Assembly: GCA_946620035.1 (NCBI GenBank)
Contig: CAMOMX010000001.1
Span: 1 to 64,000, forward strand
Origin: CAG-791 sp003447895
Lineage (GTDB): Bacteria; Bacillota; Clostridia; Lachnospirales; Lachnospiraceae
DNA length: 64,000 bases
Reading direction: 5' to 3'
Shown: piece by piece, positions 9,607 through 18,402 of the stretch
How the letters are laid out: each line of letters opens with the position of its first letter
Numbering within the stretch: the first letter of the stretch is position 1
Made by a program: the position numbers and the translations under genes
The notes under the pieces: generated by a model
Told to the model about the DNA's origin: nothing
What the model saw: the letters and a program-made list of their open reading frames with translations, nothing else
Database searches by the model: none

Positions 9607-9664
9607 GGACAATCCCGATCCGATCATAGACATTTATTGACCCGGACGGCGGGCCTTAAACCGC

Positions 9665-10252
9665 TTACTCCTCAGCGGCCTCTTTCTTGTCACCGTCTTC
9701 GGGAGCAGCCTCTGCGCCGACCTCTTCCTCATAGACAGCTTCCTTGTTCCTGTCATCCTCGTGGATGGCTTCGCCGTTCTCTTCACCCTCATAGACGGCC
9801 TCTTTGTTCACGTCATCTTCGTGAACCGACTCGCCGGGCAGATCTTCCTCAGACAGAGCCTTGGCAACCGCCTCATCGAGGACTTCGTCGTCAATCTTGT
9901 CATCCTCTTCCTTGAGGATATCCTTGACCTTGGTCGCGGAGTCAACAACAGCATCTTTCACTTTGCCCGCTGTCTCTCCCACTACATCCAGGACTTCCTC
10001 GCCTTTAGGGCCGATGGCTTCTCTCACCTTCGCCATGGCATCCTGAGATCCCTCCTTGATCGTCGTATAGGTTCTGTTGGCAGCTGTCTTAAGTCTCTCA
10101 GCCGCATCATTTTCCTCGTCCGGGGTCACAGAGGCGTCATCCTCGAACTCATCCACGCCGCTCTTCTTGCTCTCCTCAAGATAGTTGTAAACTGTCGCCG
10201 CCGCGACGCCTGCTGCTGCCAGTCCTACAAGGAATTTTCCCAACTTAAACAT
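9665..10252 (-). CDS. YtxH-like membrane-anchored acidic protein
   Basis: A 195-residue protein starting MFKLGKFLVGLAAAGV, with one alanine/glycine-rich membrane segment at residues 5-23 and a long charged helical tail, the layout of YtxH/general stress proteins. The middle (about 70-120) is predicted amphipathic helix. The C-terminal third is very acidic and carries two imperfect copies of HEDDxNKEAVYE. The start is chosen at 10252 because AGGAGG lies six bases upstream; an in-frame ATG at 10267 lacks a site. It is divergent from the TetR gene. Function is unknown; an envelope stress role is only by analogy. Confidence 0.75.
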   Translation of the reverse strand: MFKLGKFLVGLAAAGVAAATVYNYLEESKKSGVDEFEDDASVTPDEENDAAERLKTAANRTYTTIKEGSQDAMAKVREAIGPKGEEVLDVVGETAGKVKDAVVDSATKVKDILKEEDDKIDDEVLDEAVAKALSEEDLPGESVHEDDVNKEAVYEGEENGEAIHEDDRNKEAVYEEEVGAEAAPEDGDKKEAAEE

Positions 10253-10366
10253 AATAACCTCCTTCACTTCAAACGGATTTATCTCCGGCTTCCTTCATAG
10301 TACTCTATTCAGGCTCAAAGTTAAAGACTCAAATGTCAACAAAATACTATATTTTTGTTACATTTA

Positions 10367-10395
10367 TTGTCCCATATCGTAACCGATGATATCAT
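10367..10395 (+). promoter_or_regulatory. Promoter and possible operator of the TetR gene
   Basis: TTGTCC, a 17-bp spacer and TATCAT. The spacer holds an inverted repeat ATCG-taac-CGAT, a plausible autoregulatory site. No other gene is seen between 10253 and 10434. Confidence 0.5.
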
Positions 10396-10434
10396 AAAAA
10401 AGTAGTACTGTGTTCTGCCAGGGAGGTGGACATC

Positions 10435-11037
10435 GTGAACGAAAAATTCTGGAGCCTGAAGAAAGAGAAGCAGGACAGCATGATCAACGGATCTTTGAAA
10501 GTGTTTGCCCTGAACGGGTTTAAGCATGCCAGCACTGACGAGATCGTCGCGGAGGCCGGGATCAGCAAGGGACTTCTCTTCCACTACTTTTACAATAAGG
10601 TCGGCCTGTACGAATTTCTTGCCGAATACAGCGCGAGATTCGCCCTGGTCGAACTCAATTCGGAACTGAGAAGGAAAGAGCCGCTTCCGTTTTTCCGCCT
10701 TTTGGAGTCCGTCTCCCGGGCGGAAGCTTCCGCCATGAGCCGCTACCCCTGTCTCTACCTGTTTCTGAACACAGTGTCCGCGGAACTTGGCGACAAGGTC
10801 TCCGCTCAGGCGAAGGAGAGTCTCTCTCTGTATACAGAGAGAATACGCGAGCTGTCGGAAGCCTCCGTTCTTCCGGATTCCATGACGTGGCAGGATGCCG
10901 TCAGGATCGAATACTATGCGAAGCTTGTCCGCACAGACATCATGGCTTCTCTTTACAGAAGCGGGGAATTTACCCCCGAAAGGTATCTGGCAGACGCACT
11001 GGAAACTATACGATATTTTGAAAAACTGTTTTCATAA
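10435..11037 (+). CDS. TetR/AcrR family transcriptional regulator
   Basis: A 200-residue regulator. The N-terminal helix-turn-helix reads STDEIVAEAGISKGLLFHYFYNK at about residues 40-62, the classical TetR signature. The remaining 130 residues form the variable ligand-binding domain, with no recognisable ligand class. The GTG at 10435 is preferred because GGGAGG ends eight bases upstream; the earlier in-frame GTG at 10426 overlaps that site. It is divergent from the YtxH-like gene, the most likely target together with itself. Confidence 0.85.
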   Translation: MNEKFWSLKKEKQDSMINGSLKVFALNGFKHASTDEIVAEAGISKGLLFHYFYNKVGLYEFLAEYSARFALVELNSELRRKEPLPFFRLLESVSRAEASAMSRYPCLYLFLNTVSAELGDKVSAQAKESLSLYTERIRELSEASVLPDSMTWQDAVRIEYYAKLVRTDIMASLYRSGEFTPERYLADALETIRYFEKLFS

Positions 11038-11070
11038 AACTCTTATTCTGAGGCGGCGCCGCCGCTCAGC

Positions 11071-11112
11071 AAAAAAACTGCCGCACCGGATCTTTCCTCC
11101 GATGCGGCAGTT
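11071..11112 (-). terminator. Terminator after glnS
   Basis: 15-nt arms (11076-11090 and 11098-11112) match at 14 positions with a 7-nt loop, followed on the minus strand by seven T. The preceding GC-rich inverted repeat at 11049-11070 may also end the TetR transcript. Confidence 0.9.
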
Positions 11113-11177
11113 CTTCATTTACGTGCAAGGTTTCCCGGTTCCGAACACAGCCCCCGGCGTCTTCCGCCGTCTGATGC

Positions 11178-12878
11178 TCAGCCCGGCAGTTTGAAGGAGC
11201 TCTTAAGTCCGACAATTCTGTTAAAGACCGGCGCGCCCTCTTTGGAGTCGTGGCAGTCCACGCAGAAGTAGCCGTTTCTGACAAACTGGAATCTCTCGAA
11301 GGGCTTTACGTCCCGGAGCGCGGGCTCCGCGAAAGCGGCGCACTCCTTGAGGGAATCCGGATTGAGGTTCAAAGAGCCGTCCTCGTTGTAGACGCCCTTC
11401 TCCTCGTCGACAATATTCTCATAGAGCCTTACCTTGACCGGAACCGCTTCCCGGGCACTGACCCAGTGGATGGTTCCCTTGACCTTGCGGCCGGTAAAGC
11501 CGCTTCCGCTCCTGGTCTCCGGGTCATAGGTCGCGTGCACGGCTGTCACATTTCCGTTTTCATCCGTGTCATAGCCCACGCACTTTACAAAGTAAGCGTA
11601 CATGAGTCTCACTTCATTTCCGGGGTAGAGCCTCTTGTACTTGGGGATGGGCGCTGTCAGGAAATCGTCTCTCTCGATCCAGAGCTCTCTTCCGAAGGGA
11701 ATTTGTCTCTTTCCCAGATCCGGGTTTTCCAGATTGTTGTCCGCATCCAGCATCTCAACCTGATCTTCCGGATAGTTATCGATGATCAGCTTGAGAGGAT
11801 CGAGAACGGTGAGCATTCTGCTGCAGCTGGGCTTTAAATCTTCGCGGATGCAGTACTCCAGCATCGCGTAGTCCGAGGAGGACTGCGCCTTGGAAATGCC
11901 GCTCAGTTCCACGAATCTCTTGATGGAAGCCGGTGTGAAGCCTCTTCTGCGAAGGCCGGAAATACTGACCAGCCTGGGGTCATCCCAGCCGTCGACAATT
12001 CCCTGCTCCACGAGCTTCTTGATATATCTCTTTCCGGTGACCACATTGGTCAGGTACATCTTGGCAAATTCGATCTGCCTGGGGGGATGCGCAAATCCCG
12101 CCTCCCTGACGACCCAGTCATAGAGCGGACGGTGGTCCTCAAATTCCAGTGTGCACAGAGAATGGGTGATGCCCTCGATGGCGTCCTCAATGGGGTGCGC
12201 GTAATCGTACATGGGGTAGATGCACCACTTGTCTCCTGTGTTGTGATGGTGCATGTGGGCCACCCTGTAGAGGATGGGATCCCGCATGTTCATATTGGAA
12301 CTTGCCATGTCGATCTTGGCACGGAGCGTCTTTTCGCCGTCCGCGAAAGCGCCCTCTCTCATCTTTGTGAAGAGCGCGAGGTTCTCCTCGATCGTCCTGT
12401 CCCTGTTGGGATCGTTGGTTCCGGGCTCCTCGAGGGTTCCGCGGTACTCTCTCATCTCTTCCGCCGTAAGGTCCGACACATACGCCTTTCCCTTTTTGAT
12501 CAGCTCTACGGCGATCTCATACATCTGTTCAAAATAGTCGGAGGCAAAAAAGAGACGGTCCTCGTAGTCGGCCCCCAGCCATGCGACGTCCTCTTTGATG
12601 GACTCTACGAATTCGCTCTTTTCCTTTGTGGGGTTTGTGTCATCAAAACGGAGATTGAATTTGCCGCCGTACTGTTTCGCCATGCCGTAGTTGAGAAGGA
12701 TACTCTTGGCATGCCCGATGTGAAGATATCCGTTGGGCTCGGGGGGAAAGCGCGTATGTACTGTATCATAGACGCCCTCGGCGAGGTCCTTGTCAATTTC
12801 TTTTTCAATAAAGTGGCGGCTCACCTTTACTTCTTCCGAAGCAGATGAATCCTCTCTCCTCAGTTCTTCTTTATCCAT
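11178..12878 (-). CDS. glnS: Glutaminyl-tRNA synthetase
   Basis: GlnRS (566 residues) charges tRNA-Gln directly, so the cell need not rely only on the amidation route. The class I HIGH motif is at residues 53-56 in PEPNGYLHIGHAKS. The second class I motif appears as a variant, VVTGKRYIKKLV, rather than canonical MSKRK. The C-terminal half has the GlnRS anticodon-binding beta-barrel (LYPGNEVRLMYAYFVKC). The ATG has AGGAG upstream. It is 37 bp downstream of guaB and probably co-transcribed. Confidence 0.96.
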   Translation of the reverse strand: MDKEELRREDSSASEEVKVSRHFIEKEIDKDLAEGVYDTVHTRFPPEPNGYLHIGHAKSILLNYGMAKQYGGKFNLRFDDTNPTKEKSEFVESIKEDVAWLGADYEDRLFFASDYFEQMYEIAVELIKKGKAYVSDLTAEEMREYRGTLEEPGTNDPNRDRTIEENLALFTKMREGAFADGEKTLRAKIDMASSNMNMRDPILYRVAHMHHHNTGDKWCIYPMYDYAHPIEDAIEGITHSLCTLEFEDHRPLYDWVVREAGFAHPPRQIEFAKMYLTNVVTGKRYIKKLVEQGIVDGWDDPRLVSISGLRRRGFTPASIKRFVELSGISKAQSSSDYAMLEYCIREDLKPSCSRMLTVLDPLKLIIDNYPEDQVEMLDADNNLENPDLGKRQIPFGRELWIERDDFLTAPIPKYKRLYPGNEVRLMYAYFVKCVGYDTDENGNVTAVHATYDPETRSGSGFTGRKVKGTIHWVSAREAVPVKVRLYENIVDEEKGVYNEDGSLNLNPDSLKECAAFAEPALRDVKPFERFQFVRNGYFCVDCHDSKEGAPVFNRIVGLKSSFKLPG

Positions 12879-12915
12879 ATATGCTCCTAATCACTCCAGT
12901 TCGTTTGTAATCCGT

Positions 12916-14373
12916 TCAGGCGTCTTCCATTGAGTAGTTCGGCGCTTCTTTTGTAATCTGAATATCATGAGGGTGGCTCTCCTTGAGGGATGCCGCCGTG
13001 ATCTTTACAAATTTGCCCTTTTCCTGGAGCTCCTTGATCGTATGAGATCCGGTGAGACCCATTCCGCTCCTGATTCCGCCGCACATCTGGAAAATGACGT
13101 CCTCGACTTCGCCCTTGTAGGCCACGCGGCCCTCGACGCCTTCCGGAACGAGCTTTCGGGCGTTCTCCTGGAAGTATCTGTCCTTACTGCCGTTTTCCAT
13201 AGCGGCAATGGAGCCCATTCCTCTGTAAACTTTGTATTTGCGGCCCTGGTAGAGCTCAGTCGCGCCCGGGCTCTCCTCGCAGCCTGCCAGCATGGATCCC
13301 ATCATGCAGACATTGGCGCCTGCAGCCAGCGCTTTCGTCATATCACCGGAGAACTTGATTCCGCCGTCCGCGATGACGGGAATATCGTACTCCTTAGCCA
13401 CTTCATAGGCTTCCATGACAGCGGAGATCTGCGGGACACCGATTCCCGTGACCACGCGGGTCGTGCAGATGGAGCCGGGACCGATTCCGACCTTTACCGC
13501 GTCCGCGCCGGCTTTGATCAGGTCGCGTGCGCCGTCCCCTGTGGCAATGTTTCCGCCGATAACAGGAAGATCCGGATATGCGTCCTTGATCATTCTCAGG
13601 CAGCGGAGCACGTTCTCGGAGTGGCCGTGGGAAGAATCGAGAACGATAATATCTACCTTGGATTTAATGAGCGCTTCCACTCTCTCAAGCACATTTGCCG
13701 TAATGCCGACTCCTGCGCCGCACAGAAGGCGTCCCTGCGGGTCCTTGGCCGCGCTGGGATACTTGATATTCTTTTCGATATCCTTGATCGTGATAAGGCC
13801 GACCAGATTATAGTCCGCGTCTACGATCGGAAGCTTCTCTTTCTTGGACTGCGCCAGGATCTTCTGCGCCTCTTCGAGCGTGATGCCCTCTCTTGCCGTC
13901 ACAAGTCCCTCGGAAGTCATGGCCTCCCGGATCTTTTTGGAAAAATCCGTCTCAAACTTGAGGTCTCTGTTAGTGATGATTCCGACAAGCTTTCTTCCTT
14001 CCGTGATCGGAACTCCGGAAATCCGGAATCTGTGCATCAGGTTCTCCGCATCCTGAAGTGTATGCTCGGGAGACAGGGAGAAAGGATCGGTAATGACACC
14101 ATTCTCCGAACGCTTTACCTTATCTACTTCCTCTGCCTGTGCCTGAATTGACATATTCTTGTGAATGATGCCGATGCCGCCCTGTCTGGCCATGGCAATT
14201 GCCATTCTGTGCTCTGTGACAGTATCCATGCTGGCACTCATCATAGGAATATTGAGACGTATGGTCTTTGTGAGATTTGTACTCAGGTCGACCTCGTTTG
14301 GGATTACCGTAGAATAGCCCGGAACAAGAAGTACGTCATCAAATGTAATGCCCTCACCGATAATTTTCGCCAT
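12916..14373 (-). CDS. guaB: Inosine-5'-monophosphate dehydrogenase
   Basis: GuaB (485 residues) oxidises IMP to XMP with NAD, the committed step to GTP. The catalytic loop GPGSICTTR places the active cysteine at residue 303. Two CBS domains (about 95-205) are inserted in the TIM barrel, as usual. The ATG is preceded by AGGAGG. It lies between a small membrane protein gene (36 bp upstream) and glnS (37 bp downstream), which suggests one transcript from the promoter near 14960. Confidence 0.97.
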   Translation of the reverse strand: MAKIIGEGITFDDVLLVPGYSTVIPNEVDLSTNLTKTIRLNIPMMSASMDTVTEHRMAIAMARQGGIGIIHKNMSIQAQAEEVDKVKRSENGVITDPFSLSPEHTLQDAENLMHRFRISGVPITEGRKLVGIITNRDLKFETDFSKKIREAMTSEGLVTAREGITLEEAQKILAQSKKEKLPIVDADYNLVGLITIKDIEKNIKYPSAAKDPQGRLLCGAGVGITANVLERVEALIKSKVDIIVLDSSHGHSENVLRCLRMIKDAYPDLPVIGGNIATGDGARDLIKAGADAVKVGIGPGSICTTRVVTGIGVPQISAVMEAYEVAKEYDIPVIADGGIKFSGDMTKALAAGANVCMMGSMLAGCEESPGATELYQGRKYKVYRGMGSIAAMENGSKDRYFQENARKLVPEGVEGRVAYKGEVEDVIFQMCGGIRSGMGLTGSHTIKELQEKGKFVKITAASLKESHPHDIQITKEAPNYSMEDA

Positions 14374-14408
14374 TTTCTCCTCCTGTGAATGAATCGTTTA
14401 TTGTTTGA

Positions 14409-14918
14409 TCAGTCTCTGAAAACCTTTCTGGGATAGTATGTGCGGAGGATCGAGAGGATCTCATCCCCGTATTCTCCGATCATATCAAGAATCAGTTTCG
14501 TTCCGTCTTCAAGCACAAGCTCATAGCGGAAGGCTTTGTTGTCATCGTCCCCGGAACTGTAGTCGATGACCTTGAGATCCTTTCCCTTCACCGCGTCGAG
14601 ATGACGGGATCCCTGCGGCGCGAGTATTTCCGTCTTGGAAAGGTCATATACGCCAAGCTCTGTCCTCCGCTGCTTCTGCTGAATCTTAGCGACGCGAAGC
14701 TCCTTGTCGACATAGACATATTCATAGTCGACTACGCTCTCAAGCCACGCGTAATAGAAGGCGACAGCACACAGAACGGCCGGAACGATCATTGCGAAAT
14801 GGACAAGAAATGAAAGTAAACAAAAACACACTGCAAGTACGATCGCCCCATAGCGCATCAGCTTGATCAGTGTGTTCGGCTTCCTCTTCACAATCACTTC
14901 CAGACATCCTGTCTCCAT
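14409..14918 (-). CDS. Small two-helix membrane protein (DUF6106-like)
   Basis: A 169-residue protein with two adjacent membrane helices near residues 22-60 and a cytosolic C-terminal domain containing a YEYVYVDKELRV stretch. It resembles small Lachnospiraceae proteins that I recall as DUF6106; this was not checked. An earlier ATG at 14927 overlaps the AGGAGG site, so the ATG at 14918 is preferred. It is the first gene ahead of guaB and glnS. Function unknown. Confidence 0.75.
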   Translation of the reverse strand: METGCLEVIVKRKPNTLIKLMRYGAIVLAVCFCLLSFLVHFAMIVPAVLCAVAFYYAWLESVVDYEYVYVDKELRVAKIQQKQRRTELGVYDLSKTEILAPQGSRHLDAVKGKDLKVIDYSSGDDDNKAFRYELVLEDGTKLILDMIGEYGDEILSILRTYYPRKVFRD

Positions 14919-14959
14919 CGGACGCATCCTCCTTTCAGGTCTCAGAGTATTTTTAATAT

Positions 14960-14968
14960 ATTATAACA
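14960..14968 (-). promoter_or_regulatory. Extended -10 promoter for the guaB operon
   Basis: TGTTATAAT on the minus strand. A TTGACT lies about 20 bp upstream, a long spacer. A perfect palindrome, AAACAAAC-n-GTTTGTTT at 14993-15009, sits directly upstream of that TTGACT and could be an operator. Confidence 0.65.
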
Positions 14969-15057
14969 GAACATTTAAGAATACAAGTCAAAAAACAAAC
15001 AGTTTGTTTACGTCCGAAAATTTCAAAAAAGCGGGACATTCCCCGTTGTCAGGCCCA

Positions 15058-15094
15058 TAAAAAAGGGGTACATGAACATTTCTGTCATGTACCC
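15058..15094 (-). terminator. Terminator after lysC
   Basis: A perfect 10-bp stem (GGGTACATGA and TCATGTACCC, 9-nt loop) followed on the minus strand by CCTTTTTT. It starts ten bases beyond the lysC stop. Confidence 0.92.
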
Positions 15095-15103
15095 TTTCAG
15101 GAC

Positions 15104-16426
15104 TCAGATCCTTGTCTTTACAAAAATATCGTAGATGGCGCGGACTGCCACTTCAAAATCATTGTTGTCGACGCCGATGATGATATTGAGCTCACTCGAT
15201 CCCTGATCGATCATCCGGACATTGACCTGCGCGTGCGCCAGGGCGGAGAAGATTCTCCCCGCGGTTCCTCTCATGGATTTCATCCCTCTTCCGACAACCG
15301 CGATGAGTGCGAGATCCGATTCGATCTCCACAGAGTCGGGCTGTGCAAGTCTGTGGATGGCGGACACGACTCTCTGCTCCTTGTGCATAAACTCATCCTC
15401 ATGCACAACGATCGTCATAGTGTCGATTCCGGAGGGCATATGCTCGAAAGAGATCCCGTTCTCTTCAAAGGCCTGCAGCACCTTCCGTCCGAAGCCGACC
15501 TCTGAGTTCATGAGCGCCTTGGAGATCAGAACCGTGCAGAATCCCTTCTTTCCGGCGATGCCGGTGATCACATATCCGGATTTCTGGCAGGTGCTCTCCA
15601 CGATCCAGGTTCCGTCATCGTCAGGCTTGTTCGTGTTTTTGATATTGATCGGAATTCCCTCGTGCCGTACCGGGAAGATCGCGTCCTCGTGAAGCACGGA
15701 GGCGCCCATATAGGACAGCTCGCGAAGCTCCCTGTAGGTGATGGTCTCGATCCCGACCGGATTGTTGATGATCCTGGGATCCGCCACCATAAATCCGGAG
15801 ACATCCGTCCAGTTTTCATACACGTCCGCGCGGCACGCTCTTGCGACGATCGAACCCGTTATGTCACTTCCGCCTCTTGAAAAGGTCTTTACCTGTCCGT
15901 CAAATCCCCTTCCGTAGAAGCCGGGAATGACCGCCTTCGGGTTCTCTTCGAGGCATTTGGAGAGAACCTCGTTTGTTTTTTCCGAATCGAGTACGCCGTG
16001 TTCGTCAAAGAAGATCACGTCCTTGGCGTCAATAAACTTATAGCCCAGATAACGCGCCATGATCCGGCCGTTCAGATACTCTCCGCGGGATGCCGCGTAA
16101 TTGCTGTCGGGATTTTGATGCATGCGCCTCTCGATCTGGGCAAATTCACCCTCGAGGCTGAATCCCTCGAGTCCGAGCCCGTCTATGATCTCCTGGTATC
16201 TCTCCCTGATGATCTCAAGCTCGACTCCGAAATCCTCATCTTTGGAAGCCTTGGAATGCATTCTGTAGAGAAGGTCCGTGACTTTGTCGTCACCGCTGAA
16301 TCTCTTGCCGGGCGCTGAGGGGATCACGTAGACTCTGGACGGATCCTCCCGGATGATCGCCCCTACTTTTTTAAACTGCTGCGCGTCGGCAAGTGAGCTT
16401 CCTCCGAATTTGACTACCTTTTTCAT
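15104..16426 (-). CDS. lysC: Aspartate kinase
   Basis: Monofunctional aspartokinase (440 residues), first step of lysine, threonine and methionine synthesis. It begins MKKVVKFGGSSLAD with the kinase KFGGSS motif; SRGGSDITGSI is the aspartate/ATP site. Two ACT domains occupy the last about 150 residues, so feedback control is expected. The ATG at 16426 gives the canonical N-terminus; an in-frame ATG at 16456 sits only two bases from its AGGAGG. It lies 140 bp after hom. I see no lysine riboswitch in that gap. Confidence 0.95.
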   Translation of the reverse strand: MKKVVKFGGSSLADAQQFKKVGAIIREDPSRVYVIPSAPGKRFSGDDKVTDLLYRMHSKASKDEDFGVELEIIRERYQEIIDGLGLEGFSLEGEFAQIERRMHQNPDSNYAASRGEYLNGRIMARYLGYKFIDAKDVIFFDEHGVLDSEKTNEVLSKCLEENPKAVIPGFYGRGFDGQVKTFSRGGSDITGSIVARACRADVYENWTDVSGFMVADPRIINNPVGIETITYRELRELSYMGASVLHEDAIFPVRHEGIPINIKNTNKPDDDGTWIVESTCQKSGYVITGIAGKKGFCTVLISKALMNSEVGFGRKVLQAFEENGISFEHMPSGIDTMTIVVHEDEFMHKEQRVVSAIHRLAQPDSVEIESDLALIAVVGRGMKSMRGTAGRIFSALAHAQVNVRMIDQGSSELNIIIGVDNNDFEVAVRAIYDIFVKTRI

Positions 16427-16566
16427 AACTGCTGACTCCGACGCACGCCGGAGCATATCCTCCCTCTTGTCTCTTCTGTTCCGTCTCCTGTATCAGTGCG
16501 GCTCTCTGCCTCAAATGCACTGTTCAGGCATTTTCCGACTGCCTTTTATGTAATAGCAGAAAATGC

Positions 16567-17784
16567 TCAATCCTGCAAGAGACGAATGCACTGTTTTATG
16601 CTCTTAAGCTCGCCGCATTTGGAAGAAGCCTCCCTCTCTGTCATCATGGGGGTCACAAACGCGGTCTCTCCCTCGACGGGAACCTTCGCTTCGATGAGCG
16701 TGAGCTTTCCAAAGAGCTCCTCCGCCTTCTTTTCTTCCCCGCTGCCTACGCGGATGAAATAGCGGAAGGACTCCTCCATGGGATCGGAGAGCTTTAATAC
16801 CTCATCATCCCAGCGGCAGGGGACATTTCTTCCGATGTTCCGCGCGCACTCCATGACGTCGGAGACTACCGCGCTGGCCGTCGGGAATTTGCCCGCGCCG
16901 CGTCCGTAGAACATGAGGTCGTCAACCATATTCCCGTGTACAAATACGCCGTTGAAGACATCCTGAACGCTGTGGAGCGGGTGATTGTCCCGGACCAGGA
17001 AAGGCGCCGTACGCACATAGAAACTCCCGTCCTCTCCTCTTATGCTGACGCCGAGAAGCTTGATCGCCATATTCATTTTGGCGGCATAGCGCATATCGGT
17101 CTCGGTAATGCGGGAGATGCCCTCGCAGGGAATATCCTCATAACGGACCGTCTTTCCGCTCATCAGGGAAGAAAGAATCGCGATTTTTCTGCACGCGTCA
17201 TGTCCCTCTACATCCGCCTCCGGATTTCTTTCCGCGTAGCCGTTCTCCTGGGCCTCCTTAAGCGCCGTGTCAAAAGACAGACCGGCCTTTTCCATGCGGG
17301 TCATGATATAGTTGGTCGTCCCGTTCAGGATTCCGAAGATCGACGTGATATTTTCCTGTGTCAGGCAGGCGCGGATCGGCCGGATCAGAGGAATTCCTCC
17401 TCCGACGCTTGCTTCAAACATATAGCTGCAGCTATGCTCCGCGGCGATTTTCAAAAGCTCGGGGCCATGCGCGGCGACGAGCTCCTTATTGGATGTACAC
17501 ACACTGATGCCGCGCTCAAGGGCCTTTTTGGAAAATGTAAAGGCAGGCTCCTTGCCGCCCATTGTCTCACAGATCACCGAAATCTCACTGTCATCGAGAA
17601 TATCCTGAAACTCATGGGTCACCCTGTCTCTGTAAGGACTCTCCGGAAAATCGCGAAGGTCCAGGATATACTTGACAAAGATTCCCTCCGGAACAGATCT
17701 TCTGATCACTTCCTGGTTGCGGTCGATCAGTTCCACTACTCCGCTTCCGACTGTGCCGAATCCGAGAACTGCCATATTGATCAT
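16567..17784 (-). CDS. hom: Homoserine dehydrogenase
   Basis: Hom (405 residues) reduces aspartate semialdehyde to homoserine. The N-terminal Rossmann motif VLGFGTVGSGV starts near residue 5. The middle region has GILNGTTNYIMTRM and the catalytic stretch EAQENGYAERNPEADVEGHDA. A C-terminal ACT-like regulatory domain follows (about 320-405). The ATG at 17784 is preferred: it lies nine bases after AAAGGAG and one base after the stop of the ACT gene (TAACATG), implying translational coupling. An ATG at 17793 abuts the site. The operon order is ACT protein, hom, lysC. Confidence 0.95.
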   Translation of the reverse strand: MINMAVLGFGTVGSGVVELIDRNQEVIRRSVPEGIFVKYILDLRDFPESPYRDRVTHEFQDILDDSEISVICETMGGKEPAFTFSKKALERGISVCTSNKELVAAHGPELLKIAAEHSCSYMFEASVGGGIPLIRPIRACLTQENITSIFGILNGTTNYIMTRMEKAGLSFDTALKEAQENGYAERNPEADVEGHDACRKIAILSSLMSGKTVRYEDIPCEGISRITETDMRYAAKMNMAIKLLGVSIRGEDGSFYVRTAPFLVRDNHPLHSVQDVFNGVFVHGNMVDDLMFYGRGAGKFPTASAVVSDVMECARNIGRNVPCRWDDEVLKLSDPMEESFRYFIRVGSGEEKKAEELFGKLTLIEAKVPVEGETAFVTPMMTEREASSKCGELKSIKQCIRLLQD

Positions 17785-17785
17785 G

Positions 17786-18319
17786 TTATTCATCTCCTTT
17801 GTCTTTTATTGAAGACTCGCGGTGCGAGCCGATGCGCTGCGTGCGGGAATCCTGTAAGTCGGTACCTGCCTTGTCCCTGCCCATGATCCTGACTTTTCGG
17901 ACGCCCCCGGAATCGCCGATCTCCTTGACGATCGTGCTGATATCTCCCGTATTGTCCCGGATCTGGAGACTGATGGACAGATCCGCGACACCGCTTATGG
18001 GAATACTCTGATGAATCGTGAGAATGTTCGCCCCGCAGCCGGATATGACACCTAAAAGCCCTGCCAGAACGCCCGGTTCATCACTGATCTCACACGAGAG
18101 CGTCACGTTCATCCCTGCCGTGCTGTCATGAAATTCTTCGATGTCGTCCTTAAACTTGTAATAGGAACTGCGGCTTATGCCCGCAAGCACCACCGCCTCG
18201 TTCACTGTCCTGCATTTTCCGGAGGCGAGAAGCTGATTCACCTTTACAACCCCTCTCAGGACTTCCGGAACTGCTCTCTTTCGAACAATATAATATTCCG
18301 CTTTGTCACTCAAGGTCAT
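17786..18319 (-). CDS. ACT domain protein, PheB/UPF0735-like
   Basis: A 177-residue protein. Residues 1-60 form a small helical/HTH-like domain (NEAVVLAGISRSSYYKF), followed by an ACT domain (about 70-150) beginning VTLSCEISDEPGVLAGLLGVI. This is the layout of the PheB-like family often found ahead of hom in Firmicutes. Its role is probably amino acid sensing, but it is not established. The last about 20 residues are encoded by a GC-rich palindromic repeat (17814-17848) and look unlike the family core. Confidence 0.85.
   Translation of the reverse strand: MTLSDKAEYYIVRKRAVPEVLRGVVKVNQLLASGKCRTVNEAVVLAGISRSSYYKFKDDIEEFHDSTAGMNVTLSCEISDEPGVLAGLLGVISGCGANILTIHQSIPISGVADLSISLQIRDNTGDISTIVKEIGDSGGVRKVRIMGRDKAGTDLQDSRTQRIGSHRESSIKDKGDE
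17814..17848. repeat. GC-rich palindromic repeat at the ACT-gene 3' end
   Basis: CTCGC-ggt-GCGAG followed by a GCGCTGCGTGCG-like segment. The copy at 40390-40422 matches it at roughly three quarters of positions by eye. Related GC-rich dyads occur at 45141-45157 and 57121-57150. Confidence 0.55.
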
Positions 18320-18402
18320 GATCCTCTACTGTATTTTGGTTAATAACTTATCATTTTTCCATTAGCAAGCTGACGAAAAATATAGTATCACGCCCGTTTC
18401 TT

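Noticed and set aside
9402..9664. PyrR-binding leader or purine riboswitch upstream of uraA
   Set aside because: No AGTCCAGAGAGG-like motif and no riboswitch core was found. Only the leader peptide and terminator are supported.
16427..16566. Lysine riboswitch in the hom-lysC gap
   Set aside because: At 140 bp the gap is shorter than the usual aptamer plus expression platform, and no five-way junction helices could be drawn.
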